From Marinomonas sargassi (GTDB lineage: Bacteria; Pseudomonadota; Gammaproteobacteria; Pseudomonadales; Marinomonadaceae): a stretch of DNA of 64,000 nucleotides. The stretch covers positions 806,001-870,000 of the forward strand of contig NZ_JAOVZB010000001.1 in assembly GCF_025716875.1 (NCBI RefSeq), read 5' to 3'. The notes under the pieces are model-generated. The model did no database searches. It was not told where the DNA came from and worked only from the letters and a program-made list of their open reading frames with translations. Below, one piece after another: positions 50,797 through 60,302 of this stretch. Position 1 is the stretch's first letter. The number at the start of each line of letters is the position of its first letter. Made by a program: the position numbers and the translations under genes.

Positions 50797-52511
50797 TGAG
50801 CACTGAAATGAAAATGGAAAAAAAGTCCGTATCTGAATGGGTTCGCTCTGGTGATCCATGGGTGTGGTTAAACGCTGGCGCAGTGGCCATCTCAGTTATC
50901 ATGGTAGTAGGTTTATTACTTTTGATTGCTGTTCGAGGTTTAAGTCATTTTTGGCCTGCTGATGTTGTGCAATCAACTTACTCTCTACCGGGTGAAACAC
51001 CGTACACAGTGACGGCTGAGCGTGTAGAAAGTGTTGATGTTACTTCTGCACAGCTTCGTGAAGCGGGTATCAACCTTCCTGATGAAGGTGACAAACTGCT
51101 ACAACGTACCTTGCTGAAAATGGGTAACCGTGATGTTTACGGTGCTGATTTTGGCTGGGTAATTGATCAATACATTAGCGATTCTCAAACACCAGAAATG
51201 TTGTTCACAGCAGAACGACACGAATGGGGTAACTTGTACGGCTATGTTAAGTCGGTAAAAGAGAATGGTCAGGTGGTGTCTGAAACTCAAGACATTACAC
51301 CAACAGACTCTGCACTGGCGACATGGGCTGCTTTTGAGAAAAGCATTGAACGTGCGACTGAGATCCATCATGAGATCAAGGAAATTGAGAAGGCTGATAT
51401 CGGCAAGATCAACTACGCCCTTGAGCGCATTCGTTTAGAGCAGCGCCGTCTTGAGTTGAATGATGATCTAACACCTGAAGCAGAAGCGGACCTTGCTGCA
51501 GAGCGTGCAATATACGATGCAGAATACAAAGGCCTTCAGCAACAATTGGCGGCACTTTATCAGCAAATCAACCGTGATACCTTCACTGTACAAGTGATGG
51601 ATGGCACGGTGCATGAGATGCAGGTGTCTAAGATTGTTCATGCTTTCCGTCCTAACGCGATGGGTGTGGTTGAGAAGATGGGCTTCTACTTTGTGAAAGT
51701 GTGGGACTTCTTATCAGGCGAACCTCGTGAAGCCAATACAGAGGGTGGTGTATTCCCTGCTATCTTCGGTACTGTGATGATGGTCTTGTTAATGACAGTG
51801 TTGGTAACGCCTTTTGGTGTAGTTGCCGCTGTTTACTTGCGAGAGTATGCAACACAAGGTTTGATTACTCGAATCATTCGTATCGCGGTAAACAACTTGG
51901 CTGGTGTACCTTCCATTGTATACGGTGTATTTGGCTTAGGTTTCTTTATTTATTTCCTAGGTTCAGGTATCGACCAAGCCTTCTTCCCAGAAGCATTACC
52001 GTCACCAACATTTGGTACGGGTGGTTTGATGTGGGCGTCGATTACCTTGGCTCTTTTGACAGTACCTGTGGTTATTGTAGCGACAGAAGAGGGCTTATCT
52101 CGTATCCCTCGTAACGTCCGTGAAGGTAGCCTTGCATTAGGTGCAACTAAAGCTGAAACCTTATGGCGTGTGGTATTACCTATGGCAAGCCCTGCGATTA
52201 TGACAGGGGTTATCCTTGCCGTTGCTCGTGCTGCAGGTGAAGTAGCGCCGCTAATGCTAGTAGGTGTTGTGAAATTAGCACCGACTTTACCATTAGATGG
52301 TAACTACCCATTTATTCACCTAGATCAAAAATTCATGCACTTAGGCTTCCACATCTACGACGTTGGTTTCCAAAGCCCGAACGTAGAAGCGGCTCGTCCG
52401 TTAGTGTATGCAACAGCCCTATTACTTGTGATGGTTATTGCCTTGTTGAATTTCTCAGCAGTGACTATTCGTAACCACCTACGTGAAAAATACAAATCGC
52501 TAGAAATGTAA
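50796..52511 (+). CDS. pstA: Phosphate ABC transporter permease PstA with coiled-coil insert
   Basis: PstA is the second permease. The 571-residue product is about twice the E. coli length (296). It has a membrane helix at about 30-50, a periplasmic insert, and a charged helical stretch (about 180-265, with [20 protein letters not shown]) that looks like a coiled coil. The permease domain follows (about 320-565), with [36 protein letters not shown] and [14 protein letters not shown]. Its start overlaps the pstC stop (TAATG). Confidence 0.93.
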   Translation: MSTEMKMEKKSVSEWVRSGDPWVWLNAGAVAISVIMVVGLLLLIAVRGLSHFWPADVVQSTYSLPGETPYTVTAERVESVDVTSAQLREAGINLPDEGDKLLQRTLLKMGNRDVYGADFGWVIDQYISDSQTPEMLFTAERHEWGNLYGYVKSVKENGQVVSETQDITPTDSALATWAAFEKSIERATEIHHEIKEIEKADIGKINYALERIRLEQRRLELNDDLTPEAEADLAAERAIYDAEYKGLQQQLAALYQQINRDTFTVQVMDGTVHEMQVSKIVHAFRPNAMGVVEKMGFYFVKVWDFLSGEPREANTEGGVFPAIFGTVMMVLLMTVLVTPFGVVAAVYLREYATQGLITRIIRIAVNNLAGVPSIVYGVFGLGFFIYFLGSGIDQAFFPEALPSPTFGTGGLMWASITLALLTVPVVIVATEEGLSRIPRNVREGSLALGATKAETLWRVVLPMASPAIMTGVILAVARAAGEVAPLMLVGVVKLAPTLPLDGNYPFIHLDQKFMHLGFHIYDVGFQSPNVEAARPLVYATALLLVMVIALLNFSAVTIRNHLREKYKSLEM

Positions 52512-52531
52512 GCGGAGAAGAAGAGATTATT

Positions 52532-53362
52532 ATGAGCGAAGAACAAACACACTCAATTGATATTTCAGCGATGCAACGCAGCCAACAAGCGTTGAACATC
52601 GAAGACGAAACCGTTTGCCTTTCTGTAAAGGACTTGCACCTTTACTACGGCGAAAAAGAAGCACTTAAAGGGGTAGACATGGTCATCCCTGAGAAGAAAG
52701 TGACGGCATTTATCGGGCCTTCTGGTTGTGGTAAGTCGACTCTTCTTCGTTGCTTTAACCGCATGAATGATTTGGTTGATAGCTGCCGTATTACCGGTGA
52801 AATCAACCTTCATGACAGCAATATTTATGCGAAAGGAACAGACGTTGCTGAGCTTCGTCGTCGTGTTGGTATGGTATTCCAAAAGCCAAACCCATTCCCG
52901 AAAAGCATTTATGAAAACGTGGCTTACGGCCTACGTATTCAGGGCATTAACAAAAAGCGTGTCATCGACGAAACAGTTGAATGGGCGTTGCGCTCTGCAG
53001 CACTATGGGATGAAGTGAAAGATCGTCTTCATGAAAGTGCTTTGGGCATGTCTGGTGGTCAGCAGCAGCGTTTGGTTATTGCTCGTACCGTTGCAGTAAA
53101 ACCTGAAGTGTTACTATTAGATGAGCCTGCTTCGGCGTTGGATCCAATCTCTACATTGAAAATTGAAGAGCTGATCCATGAGCTTAAGAATGATTTCACT
53201 ATTGCTATCGTAACTCACAACATGCAGCAAGCAGCACGTGTTTCAGATTACACGGCGTTTATGTATATGGGGGATTTGATCGAATTCGGTGACACAAACA
53301 CTTTGTTCACTAATCCGAGTAAGCAGCAAACGGAAGACTACATCACTGGTCGTTACGGCTAG
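52532..53362 (+). CDS. pstB: Phosphate ABC transporter ATP-binding protein PstB
   Basis: PstB powers phosphate import. The 276-residue ATPase has Walker [10 protein letters not shown], the Q-loop [17 protein letters not shown], the signature [13 protein letters not shown], Walker [13 protein letters not shown], and the switch His in IVTHNMQQA. It lies 20 bp after pstA and 14 bp before phoU. Confidence 0.97.
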   Translation: MSEEQTHSIDISAMQRSQQALNIEDETVCLSVKDLHLYYGEKEALKGVDMVIPEKKVTAFIGPSGCGKSTLLRCFNRMNDLVDSCRITGEINLHDSNIYAKGTDVAELRRRVGMVFQKPNPFPKSIYENVAYGLRIQGINKKRVIDETVEWALRSAALWDEVKDRLHESALGMSGGQQQRLVIARTVAVKPEVLLLDEPASALDPISTLKIEELIHELKNDFTIAIVTHNMQQAARVSDYTAFMYMGDLIEFGDTNTLFTNPSKQQTEDYITGRYG

Positions 53363-53376
53363 TAGGAGGAAGAGTT

Positions 53377-54093
53377 ATGAAAGAGTTAACTACGGATCAT
53401 ATTTCTCAGCAGTTCAATCAAGAACTCGAAATGTTACGCCAACACTTCCTTACTATGGGTGGTGTGGTAGAGACTCAAGTTGAAAATGCTGTACAGGCTT
53501 TGTTAGAAGCACAAGGTGAATTAGCAGAAGAAGTTCGAGAAAGAGATGCTTCTGTTAATCAGCTTGATGGACTTATTGATGAAGAATGTACGCGTATTCT
53601 AGCGAAACGCCAGCCAGCGGCATCGGATTTGCGTATGATTTTGTCAATCAGCAAAGCGGTGAGTGAGCTAGAGCGTATTGGTGATGAGGCGAAGAAGATT
53701 GCGTCATTGTCTTTGACTCTGATGGGTGAAGGTGAAACGCATCGCGGTTATGTTGAAATTAACCGTATTGGTCAAATGGTGTCTAAAATGATCAATCAAT
53801 CTTTAGATGCTTACGCTCGTTTAGATGTCGATCTTGCGATTAAAGTGGCTAACAAAGACCGTAAAGTAGACAGAGAATACGAGACTGCTTTGCGTTCATT
53901 AGTGACTTATATGATGGAAGACCCTCGTAGCATTTCTAACATTATTAATGTTATCTGGGTACTTCGTTCATTAGAACGTATTGGTGACCATGCTCGCCAT
54001 ACCTGCCAGCATTTGATTTATATGATTAAAGGTGTTGATGTTCGCCACGTTAAGGCAAAAGACCTTAAATCTGAATTAGAAGACGCCGAATAA
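53377..54093 (+). CDS. phoU: Phosphate signalling protein PhoU
   Basis: PhoU links the state of the Pst transporter to PhoR and represses the regulon when phosphate is ample. The 238-residue helical protein has the two PhoU repeats with metal-binding motifs (ELERIGDEAKKIA and SLERIGDHARHTC). AGGAGGA precedes the ATG. A terminator overlaps its last codons. Confidence 0.96.
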   Translation: MKELTTDHISQQFNQELEMLRQHFLTMGGVVETQVENAVQALLEAQGELAEEVRERDASVNQLDGLIDEECTRILAKRQPAASDLRMILSISKAVSELERIGDEAKKIASLSLTLMGEGETHRGYVEINRIGQMVSKMINQSLDAYARLDVDLAIKVANKDRKVDREYETALRSLVTYMMEDPRSISNIINVIWVLRSLERIGDHARHTCQHLIYMIKGVDVRHVKAKDLKSELEDAE

Positions 54094-54141
54094 GCGTCTT
54101 TTTACTCCTCTCTTAATGACTCGAGTTGTTAAGAGAGGAGT
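54081..54141 (+). terminator. Double hairpin terminator after phoU
   Basis: AGACGC/GCGTCT followed by TTTTTAC (54081-54103) overlaps the phoU stop. A second stem, ACTCCTCTCTTAA (54104-54116) with TTAAGAGAGGAGT (54129-54141), follows at once. Confidence 0.8.
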
Positions 54142-54224
54142 CTCCCTTCTTCCCCTCTCTTTTTCTTAATGTTGCTTCTCTCTGGCTTTGTTATGATTTG
54201 GTTTTCTATAAACCAAGGAATGAC

Positions 54225-54731
54225 ATGTTTAACATAGAAGCGAATACCTCCCCCCAATCTTATGAAGCTTATGTGGAATTAAATAGCCAATTAGAAGCAT
54301 TACTCAGTGGTGAGCGAGATCTCATTTGTAACGGGGCTCAGTTCTCCGCGTTTATCATGCAGACCTTAGAAGATTTAAATTGGGCTGGCTTCTACTTCTC
54401 TCGTGGTACTGAGCTTGTTCTAGGGCCTTATATGGGCAAAGTGGCTTGTACTCGAATACCTTTTGGCAGGGGCGTTTGTGGGGCTGCTGCGACTAGTCTG
54501 AAAACACAGAGAATAGAGGATGTTCATGCCTTTGAAGGTCATATTGCATGTGACGCAATGTCGGCTTCTGAGCTTGTTATTCCAGTAGTGGCTGAGGGTA
54601 AACTTATTGCTGTATTTGATATAGACAGCCCGAAGGTTGGGCGATTCTCAAAAGTCGATCAGCAAGGTATTGAATTATTAGTAGACACATTTATTCAATG
54701 TACGGACTTTGCTTGGACTTTTGCCGAGTAG
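54225..54731 (+). CDS. msrC: Free methionine-R-sulfoxide reductase (GAF domain)
   Basis: The enzyme repairs free Met-R-sulfoxide. The 168-residue GAF protein has the three expected cysteines: Cys75 in GKVACTRIPFGRGV, Cys85 in GVCGAAA, and Cys109 in HIACDAMSASELVIP. The start at 54225 has AAGGAA upstream; a longer frame from 54126 runs through the terminator hairpin and is rejected. Confidence 0.92.
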   Translation: MFNIEANTSPQSYEAYVELNSQLEALLSGERDLICNGAQFSAFIMQTLEDLNWAGFYFSRGTELVLGPYMGKVACTRIPFGRGVCGAAATSLKTQRIEDVHAFEGHIACDAMSASELVIPVVAEGKLIAVFDIDSPKVGRFSKVDQQGIELLVDTFIQCTDFAWTFAE

Positions 54732-54748
54732 GTTGGGCTAATCAGTCG

Positions 54749-56569
54749 TTATTCTGCGATCTTGTGTTTAAACAAATGAGTTAGTGTCTCTTCTAATTTA
54801 CTTTGTAGAAGGGGGAAGGTTATCGGTGTTAAGGCTGCTTCGATGCCTTTAAAAACTTTCGATTGATAATTAATAATAGGCGTCGCTTCAGTATGCCATT
54901 GATTAATCGCTTCGAGTAAATCGCCCTCATAACAGTCTGTTCTCCCTAAAATAATGAGATCGTATTGTTGATTGTTATGCCCTGTACACTCAGAGCTAAG
55001 CGAAGTGTTTATGTCAAATATAGCAAGCTGTTGCGCTATTACTTCACGCAGCTGCTGGTCTTCTTCAATGATTAGGGCACGTGTATTGGAAAGCTTTAGT
55101 TGAGTAGGCTGTTCAGGTTGTTTCTCAGGCAAGTTATATGGAATATCCACCCAGAATTCAGAACCTTCCCCTTCTACTGAAGTGAACTGTATTTCCCCTT
55201 TCATCAATTCAACGAGCTTAAAGCAGAGCGATAAATTCAAGCCAACTTTATCAAGAATATCTTCATCCTCTTTTCTTCGTAAGGAAGGCATAGTTCTTAA
55301 GTCGTTTTGTAATTGGCTCGGCATACCAAGCCCTGTGTCTTTGACTGCAATTTGTAGCATTCGCGTATCACTACCACGAGTGATTCGATCCTCTTGCATT
55401 GGTCCTGATAATAGAGGAGTAGTAAGAGATGAAGGTCGAATTTGGATACAAATACTGCCTTTTACGGTATGGGATATGGCATTTTGCACTAGCCCAATAA
55501 CGATGGCTTTAACTCGATTGAAATCCAAAGAAACATAGGTTGGTAAGCTAGGGTCTACGTAGACTGAGCATAGTAGATTTTTACGCGCTAGCTGATGCTC
55601 TAAAGTGTCGATATAAGTTTCGACACGGTTACGTAAATGCTCTAAGTAAGGAGACAGTGAGAGTTTTTGAATGTTGATTTCAGATAAATCAGAAAACATA
55701 TTTACGGTATTTAACAGTTGTTGGCCAGACTCTTCAATATGGTTAGGTAATTCCGCTTTAGTGAGAGGAGAGGCCTCATCTTTATTTCTTAGCGCTTTTG
55801 TCGCTGCTAATATAGCGTTAATAGGGTGTCGCATCTCATGGAGTACATGAGTTGTCATATTGGTTTTATTTTCATGAATCGTTTCTATACCAGACTGCAA
55901 TCTTTTGTTGATTACAAAAGCGGCACGCAACTCTGACAAGGCTTTCATCGAAAAAAAACAAAGTAGCAGGAGACAAGTGGCGAGAATGCCGGAAAGTACC
56001 TCAATCGTGGTGAGGTTTGTTTGGTGCTCAAGGAATTTAGTGTTGATGTACTCAGTGTTATCTTTATTAATTAAAGAAATGAGCTCATTTATGTTGGGCT
56101 CAATGCGATTCATTCGGACTAATAACTTTTCTATGTAGCTATTATCTCCCTCTTCAATTTTTGCAATATCAAAACTGACTAGCTCTAGCTCACCATTGAT
56201 GACATTGAGCAGCTTTATAATACGAGCGTCATCAAATTCTCGGATAAGCTCCCCGATCTCGCCTTTTCTAAGTAAATCGATTCGGCTCATTAACAATTCG
56301 TATTCAAAGGAAATATCATCGTGTGTTACTGCGCTACTACTGTCCAGTGAGGAAAAGTAGTTTATAAAGCGGTAGGACTGAACTTGTAGTTGTAATGCAT
56401 TCCATACGGAGCTTTCGAAAACTCGGCGATCATTATTATGAGAGGTGTCCCCTATGTAGGCGATAAAACCCAAAAGAGCAGTACATAGGCAAATGAGCAG
56501 CGTGAAAACGGTGTAGATAAACCACTTATTTAGATTGATTAGCCAAGTTCGTTTCCATGAAAGGCGCAC
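54749..56569 (-). CDS. Hybrid sensor histidine kinase with a receiver lacking the phospho-acceptor
   Basis: Layout of the 606-residue protein: TM1 (about 17-39), a periplasmic helical sensor (40-186), TM2 (187-207), a dimerisation domain with His244 in HEMRHPINAI, an ATPase with N box VQNAISH (361), G1 DTGLGMP (411) and G2-like GLNLSL, and a C-terminal receiver-like domain (about 495-600). In the receiver the acidic pocket is partly kept (IIEEDQ), but the phospho-Asp position in YDLIILGRTDC is Gly542, and the usual TKP lysine is absent (LTPIT). It lies 4 bp after a periplasmic SUOX-like gene. It could phosphorylate a separate regulator; the candidate in the window is the response regulator at 58.1 kb. 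Confidence 0.85.
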   Translation of the reverse strand: MRLSWKRTWLINLNKWFIYTVFTLLICLCTALLGFIAYIGDTSHNNDRRVFESSVWNALQLQVQSYRFINYFSSLDSSSAVTHDDISFEYELLMSRIDLLRKGEIGELIREFDDARIIKLLNVINGELELVSFDIAKIEEGDNSYIEKLLVRMNRIEPNINELISLINKDNTEYINTKFLEHQTNLTTIEVLSGILATCLLLLCFFSMKALSELRAAFVINKRLQSGIETIHENKTNMTTHVLHEMRHPINAILAATKALRNKDEASPLTKAELPNHIEESGQQLLNTVNMFSDLSEINIQKLSLSPYLEHLRNRVETYIDTLEHQLARKNLLCSVYVDPSLPTYVSLDFNRVKAIVIGLVQNAISHTVKGSICIQIRPSSLTTPLLSGPMQEDRITRGSDTRMLQIAVKDTGLGMPSQLQNDLRTMPSLRRKEDEDILDKVGLNLSLCFKLVELMKGEIQFTSVEGEGSEFWVDIPYNLPEKQPEQPTQLKLSNTRALIIEEDQQLREVIAQQLAIFDINTSLSSECTGHNNQQYDLIILGRTDCYEGDLLEAINQWHTEATPIINYQSKVFKGIEAALTPITFPLLQSKLEETLTHLFKHKIAE

Positions 56570-56573
56570 ACTA

Positions 56574-57080
56574 TTACTCCGTAGTGATGATGGACTTAAT
56601 ATGTTTGATTTGCCAAATAGAACGACTGTAGTAGATGTCTGAGCGAACGTTTTCGTTTGAGTCGAACGGGTAAATAACCATCATAGGCCCTAAGTTCCTG
56701 ACGCTCATTCGTTTGCCATTTTGGTGGGTTGCGAATATGGCTCCCTGCTCAATAAAATCGGAAACAGGAATTTCAGTCATATAGTCATTTAGAGCGGTGA
56801 CTTGTAATACGTTACCCTTGTTTCCAAGTAATTTTAATAAGTCTGCTGCTGCAAACCCTTCATAAGTATTTAGACCTTCAGTCCATAAGTTATGGGTGGC
56901 TACAGAGTGACGTGGTAATGCGTTTAGCATGGCCATATCGAAGATAGCACCCTGATCAGAATTGGTGGTTTTAATGGCACCTGTGACTGTCAGTATCGTT
57001 CTACCTGTTGGTGTATCTAAAGCATATAAAGCACTGGAAAATGATAAAATGAGGGCTAGTGGAATATAGAGAAAACGCAT
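56574..57080 (-). CDS. Secreted sulfite-oxidase-fold protein without the molybdenum cysteine
   Basis: The 168-residue product has a signal peptide (MRFLYIPLALILSFSSALYA) and then a fold reminiscent of the molybdopterin-binding SUOX domain: ILTVTGAI, AADLLKLLG, VTALNDYMTEIP, and RNLGPMMVIYPFD. The mature protein contains no cysteine at all, so the conserved molybdenum ligand is missing and an enzymatic role is unlikely. It is 4 bp upstream of the sensor kinase gene, so it probably serves as its periplasmic ligand-sensing partner. Function is inferred. Confidence 0.7.
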   Translation of the reverse strand: MRFLYIPLALILSFSSALYALDTPTGRTILTVTGAIKTTNSDQGAIFDMAMLNALPRHSVATHNLWTEGLNTYEGFAAADLLKLLGNKGNVLQVTALNDYMTEIPVSDFIEQGAIFATHQNGKRMSVRNLGPMMVIYPFDSNENVRSDIYYSRSIWQIKHIKSIITTE

Positions 57081-57274
57081 GCTGGCTGACCTTATTATTA
57101 ATGTTCTGAAGCAAAATTAACATGTATTGTGATAAGACTCTAATTATATAGGTTTTAGTCAGGTCTCTGCTAAATTTTGTGGTGGCAGATGACTTGCTTC
57201 GTACTTTACTAATGTGGTGTCTAAAAAGTCATCATGGTATTCTGGCGTTTTATTTTTGTTAGTAGGTTACTTTT

Positions 57275-58054
57275 TTGATTACTCAACCATTTAAAGCTGC
57301 GAATGCCTTTATCCAAGCACTCCCACTCGCTTTATCTAAAAACCTACGTTGGTTTATTCTCGTTCCTTTTTTAGCCAACATTGCTCTGATGGCACTAATT
57401 TATGTGGTTGCTTTGAGTCTTTTTCAGAGTGTACTAGCGGACTTTATGGGTTACTTACCAGACTGGATGTCTTTTCTGCACTGGTTCTTCAATTTGATTT
57501 TTGGTGCAGTGATTAGTGTTTTACTCTTCTTTAGCTTCTCTGTCGGCGTGAATATTCTAGCGGCCCCTTTTATGGCCTTTTTAGCTGAAAAGGTAGAAGA
57601 GCAAGAAACAGGTAAAACCTTTGATGATGCTTTGTCTTTTGAAGCCATATTGTCTATTGCTGGTCGCACCTTACAAAGAGAATTTCAGAAAATATTGTAT
57701 TTTCTACCCCGTTTTATTCTATTACTTTTATTGTCTTTTATACCTGTTGTGAACGTAATTGCTTCCGTTTTACTGCTGCTGTTTTCTATGTGGATGCTGG
57801 CCTTACAGTTTATGGATTACGCTTTTGACAATAATAAAATTAAGTTCCATGACATGAGAAAAGCTTTGAGCGCGAAACCTCTGTTATGTTGGTCATTTGG
57901 TGGCATTGTTATGTTGGCTCTGACTGTTCCTGTACTGAATTTGTTTGTTATGCCTATTGCTGTTGTTGCGGCTACCTTATTATGGGTGTCTGTGTTTAGG
58001 TTAGAGCATGGTGACTTTTCAGCCCTATTAAATTCATCTAGTGGAAAACGTTAA
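57275..58054 (+). CDS. cysZ: Sulfate transporter CysZ-like protein
   Basis: CysZ (EI24 family) imports sulfate for cysteine synthesis. The 259-residue membrane protein has four or more long hydrophobic segments and the family stretches NILAAPFMAFLAEKVEEQ, REFQKILYFLPRFILLLLL, LQFMDYAFDNNKIKFHDMR and LNLFVMPIAVVAATLLWV. It starts at TTG (57275) with AGTAGG about 8 nt upstream. Its stop overlaps the next ATG by 1 nt. Confidence 0.9.
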   Translation: MITQPFKAANAFIQALPLALSKNLRWFILVPFLANIALMALIYVVALSLFQSVLADFMGYLPDWMSFLHWFFNLIFGAVISVLLFFSFSVGVNILAAPFMAFLAEKVEEQETGKTFDDALSFEAILSIAGRTLQREFQKILYFLPRFILLLLLSFIPVVNVIASVLLLLFSMWMLALQFMDYAFDNNKIKFHDMRKALSAKPLLCWSFGGIVMLALTVPVLNLFVMPIAVVAATLLWVSVFRLEHGDFSALLNSSSGKR

Positions 58055-58905
58055 TGGCATTAAAAATTTTAGTTGTAGATGATGCGTCTTTTACCCGAGA
58101 TTTGATTCGTCGAGCGGTACGAAAACAATTTCCATCTGTGGAGATTGAAGATGCTGTTAATGGTCGAAAAGCCCAGCAATTAATGGCTAAAACACATTTC
58201 GATATGGTCTTGTGTGACTGGGAAATGCCTGAAATGACCGGCGTCGAACTCCTGCAGTGGTGTCGTGAGCAGCCTCAATATAAAAAAGAGGATGTGCCTT
58301 TTATTATGATTACCAGCCGTGGTGATAAAAGCCATGTGGTAGAAGCAGTAAAGTCTGGCGTAACCGATTATCTTGGTAAACCCTTTTCTAGTGAGCAGCT
58401 GGTTAGCAAAATGATGTCTGCTGCGAAAAAGCATAAATTAGAAGGTCAGCTAACTGCTCAAAACCCTAAAAAAGCCAACTCAGCTAATCAGGGGGGCGTT
58501 GCTACAGCGTCGCTTGATGTTCTGATGGGCGCAAGTAAAGCGCCAGTCAAAAGCTCTGCTGGTAAGGTTAGCAACCCTGCAAAAGAAGCCGCCGCTATAA
58601 AAGATGTAAAAGTTCCGACCATTGTGCGTTTTGAAGGCAAGCAGTTCCGTTGTATGGTCATTCAGTTTGGGCGCCAAGAAGCGACTATGCTTATCAAGAG
58701 TGATGACATTATCCCTCAAGTGCTAGGACAAGCCGTATTGGACTTAGAGCATAAAGGGACAGTGAACCGTTTAAATTATTATGTTCAAGCGGTGGCGACA
58801 ACAGAGAAAAAGCATGATTCAACCTTCCTAACAGTCACCTTAGGCCTGATAGATCAGGATAAAGAAAAAGAAGACTTTATTGGTCAGCTTTTTGATAGCT
58901 TATAA
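58054..58905 (+). CDS. Response regulator with a CheY-like receiver and a novel C-terminal domain
   Basis: Residues 1-125 are an intact receiver: acid pair Asp9-Asp10, phospho-Asp55 (VLCDWEMPEMTG), Thr/Ser in MITSRGD and Lys109 (LGKPF). A Ser/Ala/Lys-rich linker (about 130-190) leads to a C-terminal domain of about 95 residues that loosely resembles PilZ but lacks the RxxxR and (D/N)xSxxG c-di-GMP motifs. The ATG overlaps the cysZ stop (TAATG), so the two are translationally coupled. No output DNA-binding domain is seen. Confidence 0.85.
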   Translation: MALKILVVDDASFTRDLIRRAVRKQFPSVEIEDAVNGRKAQQLMAKTHFDMVLCDWEMPEMTGVELLQWCREQPQYKKEDVPFIMITSRGDKSHVVEAVKSGVTDYLGKPFSSEQLVSKMMSAAKKHKLEGQLTAQNPKKANSANQGGVATASLDVLMGASKAPVKSSAGKVSNPAKEAAAIKDVKVPTIVRFEGKQFRCMVIQFGRQEATMLIKSDDIIPQVLGQAVLDLEHKGTVNRLNYYVQAVATTEKKHDSTFLTVTLGLIDQDKEKEDFIGQLFDSL

Positions 58906-58924
58906 ATTTATTTGTTCAGAAAAT

Positions 58925-58959
58925 AAAAAAGGAAATGCTGGATGGCATTTCCTTTTTTT
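58925..58959. terminator. Bidirectional terminator between the response regulator and phoR
   Basis: AAAAAAGGAAATGC (58925-58938) and GCATTTCCTTTTTT (58945-58958) form a perfect 14-bp stem. It can end both the cysZ operon and the convergent phoBR operon. Confidence 0.9.
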
Positions 58960-58997
58960 ATGTTTGATGTATTTGTGATTTTTAGCCATTCGCCATA

Positions 58998-60302
58998 TTA
59001 GCTTGGTGTATCATCTGGGCGAGTTCGGTTAATTGGGAAGCAGCAAGAAAAAGTGCTCCCTTCTCCTGGCTCACTAGAGATATCTAGTTTTGCATCATGA
59101 TGGGATAGAACATGCTTCACTATAGCAAGGCCAAGGCCAGTCCCACCTGTTTGTGAGCCTCGACCTTTGTCTACACGATAGAATCGTTCTGTCAGCCTTG
59201 GGATATGCCACGGGTCAATACCTACTCCCGAATCGGATACCCTAAGTTCATCGGTTGTTAAGGATGTACGCCACTCTATTGTTATCTCGCCACCATCAGG
59301 GGAATACTTAACAGCGTTGATAATTAAGTTTGAGAAGGCGCTGTATAGCTCTTTAAAAGAGCCATTAACCCGTGCATCAGCAGGTATATTTATCTTTATT
59401 TCATGGCTTGAGGAAGCTATAGAAGTGGTGGTTTCAAGGATAGGACGAATAATGTCTAGTATATTGAGCCATTGCGCTTCTTCTCGCTCATCGTCAGATT
59501 CTAGACGAGACAAGAGCAACAAATCTTCGATGAGCATTTCCATACGCTCAGATTGATCTGTCATATTTGTAATGCCTTTCTGCATACTCTTTGGCAAATC
59601 GTCTTTGAACATATCTAATGTTTCTAGATAGCCTTTGATAACCGTCAGAGGCGTTTTTAGTTCATGGGAGGCATTAGCGACAAAATCAGTACGCATTTGT
59701 TCGAGCAGGTGCATTCGCGTGACATCGCGGATAAAAATCAGATGATCATTTTGGTCGTATAGAGTCGTTTGGATTTCTAAAAAAGTATCATCAACAGAGG
59801 GCGATTTAATGATAAGTGGCTCGCCAAAACGTTTTTGGGAAAAGTAACGAAAGAAGTCGGGGCTACGTACAATATTGGTAATGGCTTGACCTCGATCTGT
59901 AGGCCACATTAACCCGAAAAAATGTGCTGCGGATTGATTCCACCACTCTAGGTTACCTTGGTGGTCCGCCATGATCACGCCTTCTTTTAAGGCCGCAGTC
60001 GAATTCTCTATTCTTTTTAGAGCTTGTTGCATTCTGCGTTTTGATTTGCGTTGTTTTTTTTGCAATCGATAAACGCTATTAAATACTTCGCCCCAAATGC
60101 CTTTGGCTTCAGGTGGGTTGGCTTTACCTGAATGACGTAGCCAAAAATGGAACTGATAAAGCTGATAAAGCTGCCAGTAAAGGGTTCCTAATACATAGAG
60201 TAGAAGCACACCAAGCAATTGCCCAATGATCAAGCCGATGATGACGCAAGCGCCTAAGCCTATTAGCCAATTAATGATGGTGTTACGCCAAAGTTTTCTC
60301 AT
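58998..60302 (-). CDS. phoR: Phosphate regulon sensor kinase PhoR
   Basis: PhoR phosphorylates PhoB when phosphate is low. The 434-residue protein has two N-terminal membrane segments without a large periplasmic domain, a PAS domain (about 95-200), and a kinase core with the H-box ANASHELKTPLTVIKGY, N box SNLIINAVKYSP, G1 DSGVGI and G2 GGTGLGLAIVK. Its start overlaps phoB by 4 bp (ATGA type). Confidence 0.96.
   Translation of the reverse strand: MRKLWRNTIINWLIGLGACVIIGLIIGQLLGVLLLYVLGTLYWQLYQLYQFHFWLRHSGKANPPEAKGIWGEVFNSVYRLQKKQRKSKRRMQQALKRIENSTAALKEGVIMADHQGNLEWWNQSAAHFFGLMWPTDRGQAITNIVRSPDFFRYFSQKRFGEPLIIKSPSVDDTFLEIQTTLYDQNDHLIFIRDVTRMHLLEQMRTDFVANASHELKTPLTVIKGYLETLDMFKDDLPKSMQKGITNMTDQSERMEMLIEDLLLLSRLESDDEREEAQWLNILDIIRPILETTTSIASSSHEIKINIPADARVNGSFKELYSAFSNLIINAVKYSPDGGEITIEWRTSLTTDELRVSDSGVGIDPWHIPRLTERFYRVDKGRGSQTGGTGLGLAIVKHVLSHHDAKLDISSEPGEGSTFSCCFPINRTRPDDTPS

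Noticed and set aside
54126-54224. Longer start for the GAF-domain methionine sulfoxide reductase
   Set aside because: It begins inside the hairpin after phoU and adds residues unlike the family; the ATG at 54225 has AAGGAA upstream.
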